Source of the DNA: JAJDFU01 sp964641965
GTDB lineage: Bacteria; Bacteroidota; Bacteroidia; Chitinophagales; Saprospiraceae
Length of the DNA stretch: 64,000 bases
Assembly: GCA_964641965.1 (NCBI GenBank)
Contig: CAZXLD010000009.1
Location: 1 to 64,000 of the forward strand
Direction of reading: 5' to 3'
The position numbers and the translations under genes are program-made. Below are positions 1 through 8,010 of the stretch, piece by piece. Each line of letters opens with the position of its first letter. Within the stretch, counting starts at the first letter, position 1. A model generated the notes under the pieces. The model did no database searches. It saw nothing but the letters and a program-made list of their open reading frames with translations, and was not told where the DNA came from.

Positions 1-520
1 ACGAATGGCAAATGGCAAATGCCAAATGTGGAATTTCGAGTGCGGGGTGCGGAGTGACAAATTGCAAATGTGGAATGGCGAGGTTTGGATTTTCAATTTT
101 CAATGGTCAATTTTCGATTAGGCAAGATTCGTAAATAGAAAATGGTAGGTTTCTAGTATCGTACGTAGGTCAATAGCTTCGGCGCAGCGAGCATCTACAG
201 TATCGAGTTTCGAATGCCAAATGCCAAATTTGGAATTTCGAGTGCGGGGTGCGGAGTTTGGAGTGACGAATGGGGAATGGCAAATGTCGAATGTCGAATG
301 GCAGATGGTGTACGTCCCTGATATAGGTTGTCCGCCCACCGTGCATCGTCCACCGTCTACCGTGCATCGTCCATCGCGCTTCGAGTATCCAGTATCCAGC
401 TTCAAGTATCCAGCTTCAAGTATCGCGTCGCAAGGCGCTAGCAACGCGCAGCGAGCATCTACAGTATCCAGTATCGAGCTTCGAGTATCCAGCGGGCTTA
501 TTCCCACTATATGCAAATTC
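1..520. repeat. Degenerate heptad-phased minisatellite region
   Basis: The sequence can be cut into imperfect 7-mers over long stretches: an AATGGCA/AAATGCC/GAATTTC style in about 1-80 and 205-312, a CATCGTC/CACCGTG style in about 335-375, and a GTATCCA/GCTTCAA style in about 380-425 and 460-495. Longer direct repeats lie on top: a 26-bp block at 30-55 and 232-257, and a 23-bp block at 182-204 and 446-468. Because 7 bp times 3 gives 7 codons, open frames on both strands encode repetitive 7-residue peptides; these look like by-products. No gene is recognised here. Confidence 0.8.
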
Positions 521-750
521 TAACATTTCATCTTGTATTCATTTGAAACACAAAGCGATACCAACTTTAATTTGGCTTTGTACTATCTGCCTAAAATATT
601 TTTGGGTTTAAAGAAGGCTGAATTCTGCATCCTATATAAATGTTTACGGACGACAAAATATGTCTTGGGTACTACCCCTATGTGTAGGGTGAGTTACTAC
701 ATGAAAGTGTAGTTTGGAGTCGTTTTTTAATCACCAAACGCTCACAAGTT
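521..750. other. AT-rich gap ahead of susC
   Basis: No coding frame is seen. The gap should carry the susC promoter, but I find no clean TTG-N20-TAnnTTTG pair; the nearest is a TAGTTTG at about 710-716, one base short in its spacer. No terminator is visible. Confidence 0.4.
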
Positions 751-3700
751 ATGAGACTAAGATTTACCCAAATCTTGGTGGTAGCTGTTTTATGCCTATC
801 GGCAAGCTGGACAGCCTCCGCACAAACTACAATTACAGGTACTGTGACTAGCGCTGAGAACAACGAGCCCTTGATCGGGGTGACCATTCTAGTAAAAGGT
901 ACACAGACCGGAACCGTTACCGATCTGGACGGTTTCTTCGAAATCACAGCTAATCAGGGAGACGTACTTGTCCTTTCCTACACCGGTATGCAGGGGCAGG
1001 AATTTGAGGTAGGTACGCAGACTAACCTGACCATTCAGTTGCAGCCTTCCAGTATGGTATTGGAAGAGGTAGTGGTAACCGGTTATGGCGAGCAAAGCCG
1101 TACTACTTTTACCGGTGCTTCCACCAATGTTGCTACTGAAAAAATTGAAAATGCACCTCGAGTATCCTTCCAGGAAAGCCTGCAAGGTAACGTACCGGGG
1201 CTATTCCTGACCCAAAACAACGGTCAGCCGGGTGCCAATCAGCAAGTGCGTATCCGGGGGATCGGTTCGCTGGCTGCCTCTGCTGAACCACTCTACGTAA
1301 TCGATGGTATTCCGGTCTTGGCAGGAAATACCTCAGGAGATGCTTTTTCCCAGGCCAACACGATTGCCGGTTTGAATCCAAACGACATCAAGAGTATCAC
1401 CGTATTGAAAGATGCTTCTGCAACTTCTATCTATGGTTCACGAGGTGCCAATGGTGTAATTGTCATTCAGACCAAAACCGGAAGTCGGGGCAAACCTAGA
1501 GTAACTCTGAACTTCTCAGGTGGGGTAAACGTGCCTACTTTGACCGACCGGAACCGGCCGCTGAATACAGATGAATATTTGGAACTTCAATATGAGGGTG
1601 TGATCAATGCGGGTTTAGCAGACAATTTGGCGGATGCCCAACAGTATATTTGGGACCGGCTTCCAGATGAATCTTTCATCGGCGGTCGTCCTGGCCCAGG
1701 GGAAATACCCAACATTGTAAATACCGACTGGTTTGATGAAGTAACCCGGACGGGTAGCTATATAACCGGTGGAGCTTCTGTGCAAGGTGGTGATGAACGG
1801 TTCACCTACTTCCTATCCGGTTCTTACACGGATAATCAAGGTACAATCATAGGTAGTGAATACGAAAAGTATACCGCTGCCCTGGGTATTACCACTAAAA
1901 TGTCAGAATGGTTGGATGTAGGGGCAAACTTGAACTACAGTCAACAGAACCTGGAAACACAGGCCGGTGGTGGTTTCTTTGCCAACCCGGTACGTGCCAT
2001 GTATCGATTGGTACCCTGGGCTCCAGTGTTTAATGAAGATGGAAGTTATTTCACTGGAATCAATAGCACCTATAATCCAATAGGTATTGCCGAAGAAAAC
2101 TTCAACCTTACCTTTCTGAATAGCTTCTTGGGTTCTATCAACGCCAAAGTAAAATTACCCTTGAAGGGATTAAGCTATGAGCCTCGCTTTAGTTTCAACC
2201 AGATTACTACGGAAGAACAACAGTGGAACAATCCGGATTTTGGTGGCGGTCGGAATGTAAACGGATCAGCTGATTGGAGAAACCGGAAGGATGTAAACTG
2301 GATTATCACCAACCTGATCAAGTACTCGACCTTCATCAACGATGCACACGGTATCGACGTTACGGTTGGCCATGAGGCACAACGCCAAGATCAAAATATC
2401 CTTAGAGCCTTTAACCAGAACTTCCCAGTGCCTGGTTTGGAAACTCCTTCTAATGGCTCTGAGCCACAAGTTTCGGATGGGTCTATAACTGGTAATCGTT
2501 TATTGAGTTATCTGGCAACAGCTAGTTATAACTACAAAGGTTTATTTTATGTAAATGGTACCTTTCGGAGAGATGGTTCCTCTCGTTTTGGATCCGATGT
2601 GCGCTTTGCCAACTTTTGGTCTGTAGGTGCTAGTGTTAACCTCGACCGGTTTGCTTTCTTAACTGGAAATAACCTGATCACCAAACTTCGGGTTCGCTCT
2701 AGTTATGGTACCAATGGTAACCAACAGGGTATTGGCAACTTTGAAAGTCGAGGTCTTTATACTTCCGGAGCAGACTATGCGGGCAATCCTGGTATTCGCC
2801 TAAACCAATTGGAGAATGCTGCTCTGACTTGGGAAAAGAACAATCCATTCAACCTTGGTGTGGAAGTTGGTCTGTGGAATCGCATTTTTGTAAATGCTGA
2901 TTACTATAACCGCTTGACCTCTTCTTTGATTTTTGATGTTCCTGTTTCTCGGACCAATGGAGTGACTACTGTGACCAGTAACTCCGGCGAAATCAAGAAT
3001 GAAGGAGTTGAATTGGCGGTTACTACCTTTAACATTCAGAATCCAAGCGGATTTAACTGGAATACGGAATTCAATATCACCTTCAACAGAGCTACCTTCA
3101 CCAGCCTGCCGGAAGACAACCAAATCACGGGTAATTTCATCCGCTCAGTGGGTGATGAAGTTCAAACCATTTGGGCCCCTGGCTACATTGGTGCTGACCC
3201 GGATACCGGAGATCCGTTATGGTGGACAGATTCTACCATGACTGAAACCACCAGCAACTATTCCGAAGCAGCTCGCTTCCGTCAGGGAACCGTGAACCCG
3301 GATTATTTCGGTGGTATAACAAACACTTTATCCTGGAAAGGACTTACCCTTTCTTTCCAATTCAATTTCGTTGTAGGCGGACAAGTGTATGACAACTGGA
3401 CTGGATTTACACACACAGATGGACGTCGTGGCTTGAACACCACTGGTAACCTGGCTCGGAAGATTTTTGAAGACCGTTGGCAGCAACCTGGCGACCAAAC
3501 AAATGTGCCTAGATTCGTATTCCTGAATGGCTCTAACTCCCAGGCCTTTTCTACCCGTTACTACTACGATGGTACTTTCGTCCGCCTTCGGGACCTGACC
3601 CTGTCGTACAGCTTGCCCACGCGTATTACCTCCAAGCTGAAGATGCGTAACATTCAGGTTTATTTCCGCTCGAATAACCTTTGGACCTGGATCAAGGATG

Positions 3701-3801
3701 ATGGTCTGGAGCGTGACCCACAAGCCGATGCGAATGGTGACCTCGACCAGGAAATCCCTGTACCAAGAACCTTCGTGGGTGGAATTGAAATCAGCTTCTA
3801 A
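751..3801 (+). CDS. SusC/RagA-family TonB-linked outer-membrane protein
   Basis: This 1016-residue protein is a TonB-dependent outer-membrane transporter of the SusC/RagA type, which imports oligosaccharides or peptides through a 22-strand barrel lidded by a SusD lipoprotein. Residues 1-24 are a signal peptide ending ASA|Q. Residues 27-98 form the carboxypeptidase-regulatory-like (CNA-B-like) domain typical of the family. The EEVVVTGYG segment at 105-113 starts the plug, followed by the RIRGIGS and YVIDGIPV plug motifs. The C-terminus ends in an aromatic residue (EISF), as expected for a barrel. susD follows after a short gap. No glycoside hydrolase, protease or sigma/anti-sigma pair is adjacent, so the substrate cannot be read from context. 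Confidence 0.95.
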   Translation: MRLRFTQILVVAVLCLSASWTASAQTTITGTVTSAENNEPLIGVTILVKGTQTGTVTDLDGFFEITANQGDVLVLSYTGMQGQEFEVGTQTNLTIQLQPSSMVLEEVVVTGYGEQSRTTFTGASTNVATEKIENAPRVSFQESLQGNVPGLFLTQNNGQPGANQQVRIRGIGSLAASAEPLYVIDGIPVLAGNTSGDAFSQANTIAGLNPNDIKSITVLKDASATSIYGSRGANGVIVIQTKTGSRGKPRVTLNFSGGVNVPTLTDRNRPLNTDEYLELQYEGVINAGLADNLADAQQYIWDRLPDESFIGGRPGPGEIPNIVNTDWFDEVTRTGSYITGGASVQGGDERFTYFLSGSYTDNQGTIIGSEYEKYTAALGITTKMSEWLDVGANLNYSQQNLETQAGGGFFANPVRAMYRLVPWAPVFNEDGSYFTGINSTYNPIGIAEENFNLTFLNSFLGSINAKVKLPLKGLSYEPRFSFNQITTEEQQWNNPDFGGGRNVNGSADWRNRKDVNWIITNLIKYSTFINDAHGIDVTVGHEAQRQDQNILRAFNQNFPVPGLETPSNGSEPQVSDGSITGNRLLSYLATASYNYKGLFYVNGTFRRDGSSRFGSDVRFANFWSVGASVNLDRFAFLTGNNLITKLRVRSSYGTNGNQQGIGNFESRGLYTSGADYAGNPGIRLNQLENAALTWEKNNPFNLGVEVGLWNRIFVNADYYNRLTSSLIFDVPVSRTNGVTTVTSNSGEIKNEGVELAVTTFNIQNPSGFNWNTEFNITFNRATFTSLPEDNQITGNFIRSVGDEVQTIWAPGYIGADPDTGDPLWWTDSTMTETTSNYSEAARFRQGTVNPDYFGGITNTLSWKGLTLSFQFNFVVGGQVYDNWTGFTHTDGRRGLNTTGNLARKIFEDRWQQPGDQTNVPRFVFLNGSNSQAFSTRYYYDGTFVRLRDLTLSYSLPTRITSKLKMRNIQVYFRSNNLWTWIKDDGLERDPQADANGDLDQEIPVPRTFVGGIEISF

Positions 3802-3839
3802 GGATGGACTACCATCAAAAACTAAAATCGAGACAAATC

Positions 3840-5261
3840 ATGCAAAAATTATCATATAGCTTATTGTTTGGATTGCTCCTCTTGGTTTCTTCCTGTGGGG
3901 AAGACTTCCTGGAGATCGATCCGGAACAATCCGTTGATATTGCCAATGCAGTTATTGACCTGCAATCCTTGAATGCCTCTACCAATGGCGTTTACGATCG
4001 CCTTCAATCGCCTGATGCATTTGGCCGTACCTTAGTACTAGTACCAGACCTGATGGCCGACAATGCCTTCATTAGCTTACAGAATGCAAACCGGTATCAG
4101 CCACAAAATGAACACATCGTACTGGCAACCGATGGTTTCACAGCTGAAGCCTGGGAACGCCTATACGAAGTGATCGTGAATGCAAACCTGATCATTGCCG
4201 GTTTTCCAAATGCTACTTTCCTGGATACTGAACTAGAAGAAGCCAATAACCGACTTGGAGAGGCACATGCATTGAGGGCTCTGGCCTACTGGTCACTGGT
4301 CCGTTATTATGCGCGCCCTTACACCTTTACTGCTGATGCAAGTCACGAAGGTGTACCTGTTGTGAACGATGCTGGCCAGGGTTCCATTATTGCTCCTAGC
4401 CGAAATACCGTTGCTGAAGTCTATGCCCAAATTGAGGCTGATCTGAATGAAGCTAGAAATTTACTTACGTTGAATGAAAACGGCCGGGCGAATCGCGACT
4501 TTGCAACAGGCCTTTTGGCCAAAGTGAATCTGTATAAGGAAAATTGGGCAACAGCTGCCAGTTTTGCTTCTGAGATCATTGATAGCGGCAATTACACCTT
4601 GTACGACTCCACCAATTGGGTAGCCTCCTGGGATCAGGAGTTTGCATCGGAATCCATTTTTGAGTTGATCAATACCAACATTGATGGTGCGGGTATCAAC
4701 TCCATCGGTTTCTTCTATGATCAGGACGGATACGGAGATGCTATTGCCAATTTTGAACTGTACAATGCGTTCAGTGATTCTGATGTCCGCAAGCAAACCT
4801 TGTTAGACAGTGCACGCCTAGATGGCGAAAATCCTGCAATCATTATCAACAAGTATCCAGAGGGTCAACCTGATTTTGCGGATAATATCAAGATCATGCG
4901 GTTGGCCGAGCTATACCTGATCCGGGCAGAAGCTCGTGCTGAACAAGGAGATGCTGCTGGTGCTCAAGCTGATCTAAATGCGATTAAGCTTAGAGTTGAT
5001 CCAAATGCTACGCCTTCAACGGCAACGGGTGCTGAATTGATCAGCGAGATCATCAACGAAAGAAGGCTGGAACTAGCCTTTGAAGGTGACCGCTTATATG
5101 ACCTGGTAAGACGGGATATATCTTACACCAAGTTTGAAAAGACAGAAATCTCTTTCGAGGTGGACCCTTCTCAATCCGATCAGGTGATTGCCCCAATCCC
5201 TCAGGTGGAGCGGGATGCGAATCCAAACATTTCTCAGAACCCAGGCTACCTCGGGGGCTGA
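3840..5261 (+). CDS. SusD/RagB-family nutrient-binding lipoprotein
   Basis: This is the surface lipoprotein partner of the upstream SusC, binding substrate and closing the barrel. I start at the ATG at 3840, because MQKLSYSLLFGLLLLVSSCGED is then a typical lipoprotein signal with cysteine as the acylation site; an in-frame ATG at 3804 would put 12 charged residues before it. The protein is 473 residues long. SusD features are visible: the N-terminal ED-FLEIDPEQS segment, alpha-helical TPR-like repeats, and the C-terminal RLAELYLIRAEARAEQGD and NERRLELAFEGDRLYDLVR motifs that are highly typical of RagB/SusD. The stop is followed within 25 bp by a strong terminator, so the operon is just susC-susD. 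Confidence 0.93.
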   Translation: MQKLSYSLLFGLLLLVSSCGEDFLEIDPEQSVDIANAVIDLQSLNASTNGVYDRLQSPDAFGRTLVLVPDLMADNAFISLQNANRYQPQNEHIVLATDGFTAEAWERLYEVIVNANLIIAGFPNATFLDTELEEANNRLGEAHALRALAYWSLVRYYARPYTFTADASHEGVPVVNDAGQGSIIAPSRNTVAEVYAQIEADLNEARNLLTLNENGRANRDFATGLLAKVNLYKENWATAASFASEIIDSGNYTLYDSTNWVASWDQEFASESIFELINTNIDGAGINSIGFFYDQDGYGDAIANFELYNAFSDSDVRKQTLLDSARLDGENPAIIINKYPEGQPDFADNIKIMRLAELYLIRAEARAEQGDAAGAQADLNAIKLRVDPNATPSTATGAELISEIINERRLELAFEGDRLYDLVRRDISYTKFEKTEISFEVDPSQSDQVIAPIPQVERDANPNISQNPGYLGG

Positions 5262-5283
5262 TTTTTTTGAAATGCTTTAGTCT

Positions 5284-5318
5284 AAAAAACCGCTTCGGCA
5301 AATGCCGAAGCGGTTTTT
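5284..5318 (+). terminator. Rho-independent terminator of susCD
   Basis: CCGCTTCGGC at 5290-5299 pairs perfectly with GCCGAAGCGG at 5304-5313 around an AAAT loop, with A-runs before and TTTTT after. Because both flanks are A/T runs it can also work for typA from the other strand. Confidence 0.9.
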
Positions 5319-5340
5319 CTTTTTCATTCGTGGCACTCTT

Positions 5341-5396
5341 TGGCAACCTCAAATTTGAAATTCACCACTCAGAGTTCGCCATTCCCCAAATTTACT
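5341..5396. repeat. Short relic of the heptad repeat
   Basis: Between the susCD terminator and the end of typA the sequence again breaks into 7-mers (CAAATTT, GAAATTC, ACCACTC, AGAGTTC, GCCATTC) that match the reverse complement of the words at 1-310. It looks like a small decayed copy of the same minisatellite. Confidence 0.5.
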
Positions 5397-7197
5397 TCCC
5401 GGCATTTTTCGCCCGCTTCCGCTCATGTTCCTTAAGCCTGGTTTTCCGCAAGCGAATAGAATCGGGAGTCACTTCTACCAGTTCGTCTTCTTGAATGTAT
5501 TCCAGCGCTTCTTCCAATGAAAACACCTTAGGTGGGACCAGCTTGAGCTTATCATCAGCTCCTGAAGATCGCATATTGGTAAGCTTTTTGGTCTTCGTCA
5601 GGTTAACAACCAAGTCGCCGGCACGGCTGTTTTCCCCCACAACCTGCCCCTCATAGATATCCTGGTTTTGAGCTACAAAGAACTTTCCTCGTTCCTGAAG
5701 ATTGAAAATGGAATAGGGAATGGATTTTCCGGTTTCCATGGCAATTAAGGAGCCGTTAATCCGGCCCGGTATCTCTCCCTTGTGTGGTTGATATTCTTTA
5801 AATCGGTGGGTCATGATGGCTTCTCCGGCTGTCGCAGTGAGCATATTGCTCCGCAATCCAATCAGTCCCCGGGAGGGAATTTCAAACTCCAATTGGGTCC
5901 GTCCTCCTTTGGGTAACATCGAGACCATGGTGCCTTTTCTTTTGGTTACCATATCGATAACTGTTCCAGAGCTTTCTTCCGGAACATCCACGGTCAATTC
6001 TTCTACGGGTTCATTCTTTTTTCCTTCTACTTGTCTCAGGATCACCTGAGGTTGGCCAATTTGCAACTCATACCCCTCCCGGCGCATCGTTTCGATCAAT
6101 ACCGCCAAGTGAAGTACTCCTCTCCCATAGACTCGCCAGGCATCCGGTGAATCTGTATTTTCGACACGGAGTGCCAAATTTCGCTCCAACTCACGATCCA
6201 GGCGCTCTCGGACATGCCTGGAGGTCACAAATTTACCTTCCTGACCAAAGAATGGAGAGTCATTGATCGTGAACAACATACTCATAGTAGGTTCATCAAT
6301 GTCAATGGTAGGCAGCGCTTCGGGATTTTCCGGATCTGCAATGGTATCTCCAATCTCAAATCCTTCCAGGCCAACTACCGCGCAGATATCTCCAGCTTCA
6401 ACCTCTTGGGCTTCTACTCGTTGAAATCCTTCAAATACGAACAGATTCCTGAGTTTGTGCCGTTGAACACTCCCATCCTTTTGGATCAGCGCCAACGGTT
6501 TTCCAGAAATAAGCTTACCTCGATTCAATCTCCCAATGGCAATCCGGCCAATGTAAGGAGAAAAATCCAAGGAGGTGATGAGCATCTGGGAAGGTCCTTT
6601 CTCCACCTCCGGTTCCGGGATATGCTCCAATATGCCATCCAGCAATGGGGTGATATCTGAGGTTGGACTTTCCCAATCTTCGCCCATCCAACCCAGTTTT
6701 GCCGAACCATAATAGGTAGGGAAGTCCAATTGCTCTTCGCTAGCCTCCAGGTTGAACATCAAATCAAATACAGCTTCGTGTACCTCATCTGGCCGGCAAT
6801 TCGGTTTGTCCACTTTATTGACAACAACGATTGGTTTCAGGCCCAATTCAATGGCTTTTTGAAGGACAAACCGGGTTTGAGGCATCGGGCCTTCAAAGGC
6901 ATCTACCAATAACAATACACCATCTGCCATATTCAACACCCGCTCTACTTCACCACCGAAATCGGCGTGACCAGGCGTATCGATGATATTGATCTTGGTA
7001 TCCTTGTATTGAATAGAAACGTTCTTGGAAAGGATGGTAATACCGCGTTCTCGCTCCAGGTCGTTATTATCCAATATGAGTTCCCCGGGGGTCTCATGCT
7101 CCTGGAATAACCGGCCGGCAAGAAGCATTTTATCTACCAGGGTCGTTTTGCCATGGTCTACGTGCGCAATAATCGCCACATTGCGAAGTCCGCTCAT
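5392..7197 (-). CDS. typA: Ribosome-associated GTPase TypA/BipA
   Basis: TypA/BipA is a translational GTPase of the EF-G/LepA group that binds 70S ribosomes and helps large-subunit assembly and stress or low-temperature growth. At 601 residues it has the usual length. G1 HVDHGKT is at 12-18, the RGIT switch-I motif follows near 51, G3 DTPGH is at 73-77 and G4 NKVD at 127-130. The TypA-specific C-terminal part is present (GRGVLHLAVLIETMRREGYE, and IPSRGLIGLRSNMLT). It is a monocistronic gene; a candidate promoter element lies just upstream at 7217-7224. Confidence 0.97.
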   Translation of the reverse strand: MSGLRNVAIIAHVDHGKTTLVDKMLLAGRLFQEHETPGELILDNNDLERERGITILSKNVSIQYKDTKINIIDTPGHADFGGEVERVLNMADGVLLLVDAFEGPMPQTRFVLQKAIELGLKPIVVVNKVDKPNCRPDEVHEAVFDLMFNLEASEEQLDFPTYYGSAKLGWMGEDWESPTSDITPLLDGILEHIPEPEVEKGPSQMLITSLDFSPYIGRIAIGRLNRGKLISGKPLALIQKDGSVQRHKLRNLFVFEGFQRVEAQEVEAGDICAVVGLEGFEIGDTIADPENPEALPTIDIDEPTMSMLFTINDSPFFGQEGKFVTSRHVRERLDRELERNLALRVENTDSPDAWRVYGRGVLHLAVLIETMRREGYELQIGQPQVILRQVEGKKNEPVEELTVDVPEESSGTVIDMVTKRKGTMVSMLPKGGRTQLEFEIPSRGLIGLRSNMLTATAGEAIMTHRFKEYQPHKGEIPGRINGSLIAMETGKSIPYSIFNLQERGKFFVAQNQDIYEGQVVGENSRAGDLVVNLTKTKKLTNMRSSGADDKLKLVPPKVFSLEEALEYIQEDELVEVTPDSIRLRKTRLKEHERKRAKNAGK

Positions 7198-7216
7198 GCG
7201 TTTTCAGATTTGTGCG

Positions 7217-7224
7217 CAAAACTA
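7217..7224 (-). promoter_or_regulatory. Candidate -7 element for typA
   Basis: On the minus strand this reads TAGTTTTG, an exact TAnnTTTG Bacteroidota -7 box, 20 nt before the typA ATG. No TTG is found at the expected distance upstream. The box overlaps an inverted repeat CTATCG/CGATAG (7223-7228 and 7245-7250). Confidence 0.4.
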
Positions 7225-7372
7225 TCGCTTTTTTACCTCGTAAACGATAGAAGATTAAAAAAGAGCGTATAAGGAGGCAACCAACAATGCTATCAAATTA
7301 CCTTCATCTTTAATGCCACAGCATATTGTCCGCCTATCTAACAGAATTGTAATCTCAGGAAAGAGAAATCGA

Positions 7373-7648
7373 TTACCGAAGCTGCAATCGCTGAACCGAG
7401 CGGTTTTGGGTATTAACGTTGGCAATCATATCTACATCCAGCGTGCAATGCTCGTATTGTAGAGCGTACTGTTCCTGGACATGATGTTGATTTAACGGGC
7501 GATAACCGGAAGGTGCCAGCCCCAGGAAGGAACCTACCTCTTCTTTGAGCTCTTCCATAATATCCCGGATAGCTTGCAACTCATCGTCGGTTGGCTTTTT
7601 TAAGAGGGCTATGGAAAGCGCCAATTTGATTTTCTTTTGGTTTTTCAT
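7373..7648 (-). CDS. Small protein of unknown function
   Basis: I do not recognise this 91-residue protein. It is basic at the N-terminus, has one likely amphipathic helix (DDELQAIRDIMEELKEEVGSF, about 21-41) and a polar C-terminal half rich in His, Gln and Asn. There is no signal peptide or membrane segment. It lies alone between typA and the ftsZ terminator on the same strand. It could be a genuine lineage-specific gene or a chance frame; the balanced residue composition argues for the former. Confidence 0.45.
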   Translation of the reverse strand: MKNQKKIKLALSIALLKKPTDDELQAIRDIMEELKEEVGSFLGLAPSGYRPLNQHHVQEQYALQYEHCTLDVDMIANVNTQNRSVQRLQLR

Positions 7649-7869
7649 GATTTTTTGGGACTATGATATGGGTGTTGAATTCTTTATGGTTAAACTGATT
7701 TTGCCAAAGCCTGTTGCCCAATCTGCTCCTAATGTTTCGTTAAATAATAGTTTAGCAATGGCTTTCAATAGATAGATGCTTTTTAGACCCTGATTCCATA
7801 AAATGGTTTAATGAAATGAACCAACTAAAGCATGAATTTGTAAATCCGGTAAGACTAGAGCAGCTAATC
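7649..7869. other. Gap between the small gene and the ftsZ terminator
   Basis: No supported gene. A plus-strand frame stays open from about 7766 to 7941 but runs through the ftsZ terminator and has no convincing start. Confidence 0.4.
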
Positions 7870-7894
7870 AAAAAGGGCCGCCCGAAGGCAGCCC
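7870..7894 (-). terminator. Terminator closing the dcw cluster
   Basis: On the minus strand GGGCTGCC, a TTCG tetraloop and GGCGGCCC are followed by TTTTT: an 8-bp stem with one G-T pair, 117 bp after the ftsZ stop. Confidence 0.85.
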
Positions 7895-8010
7895 ATTCAA
7901 ACGATCTTTTCAACCAGTTTCTTTTTGAAGATTCGAAATAGAGCGATGCCCAGAAGATTTTATCTAAATAAATTCTCCTTATTCCAACCCTCAATTAGAT
8001 TTATTTCACC

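Noticed and set aside
1..520. CRISPR or insertion sequence in the repeat region
   Set aside because: The repeat period is 7 bp and degenerate, with no spacer structure and no transposase.
118..523. Open frames on both strands in the heptad repeat
   Set aside because: They encode only 7-residue repeat peptides produced by the 7-bp period; there is no start context or other coding sign.
7766..7941. Plus-strand open stretch of about 58 codons
   Set aside because: The translation looks somewhat protein-like, but it has no upstream start and crosses the GGGCTGCC/GGCGGCCC terminator stem; chance is the better explanation.
7752..7994. Minus-strand 80-residue frame after ftsZ
   Set aside because: It runs through the ftsZ terminator and has no family features.
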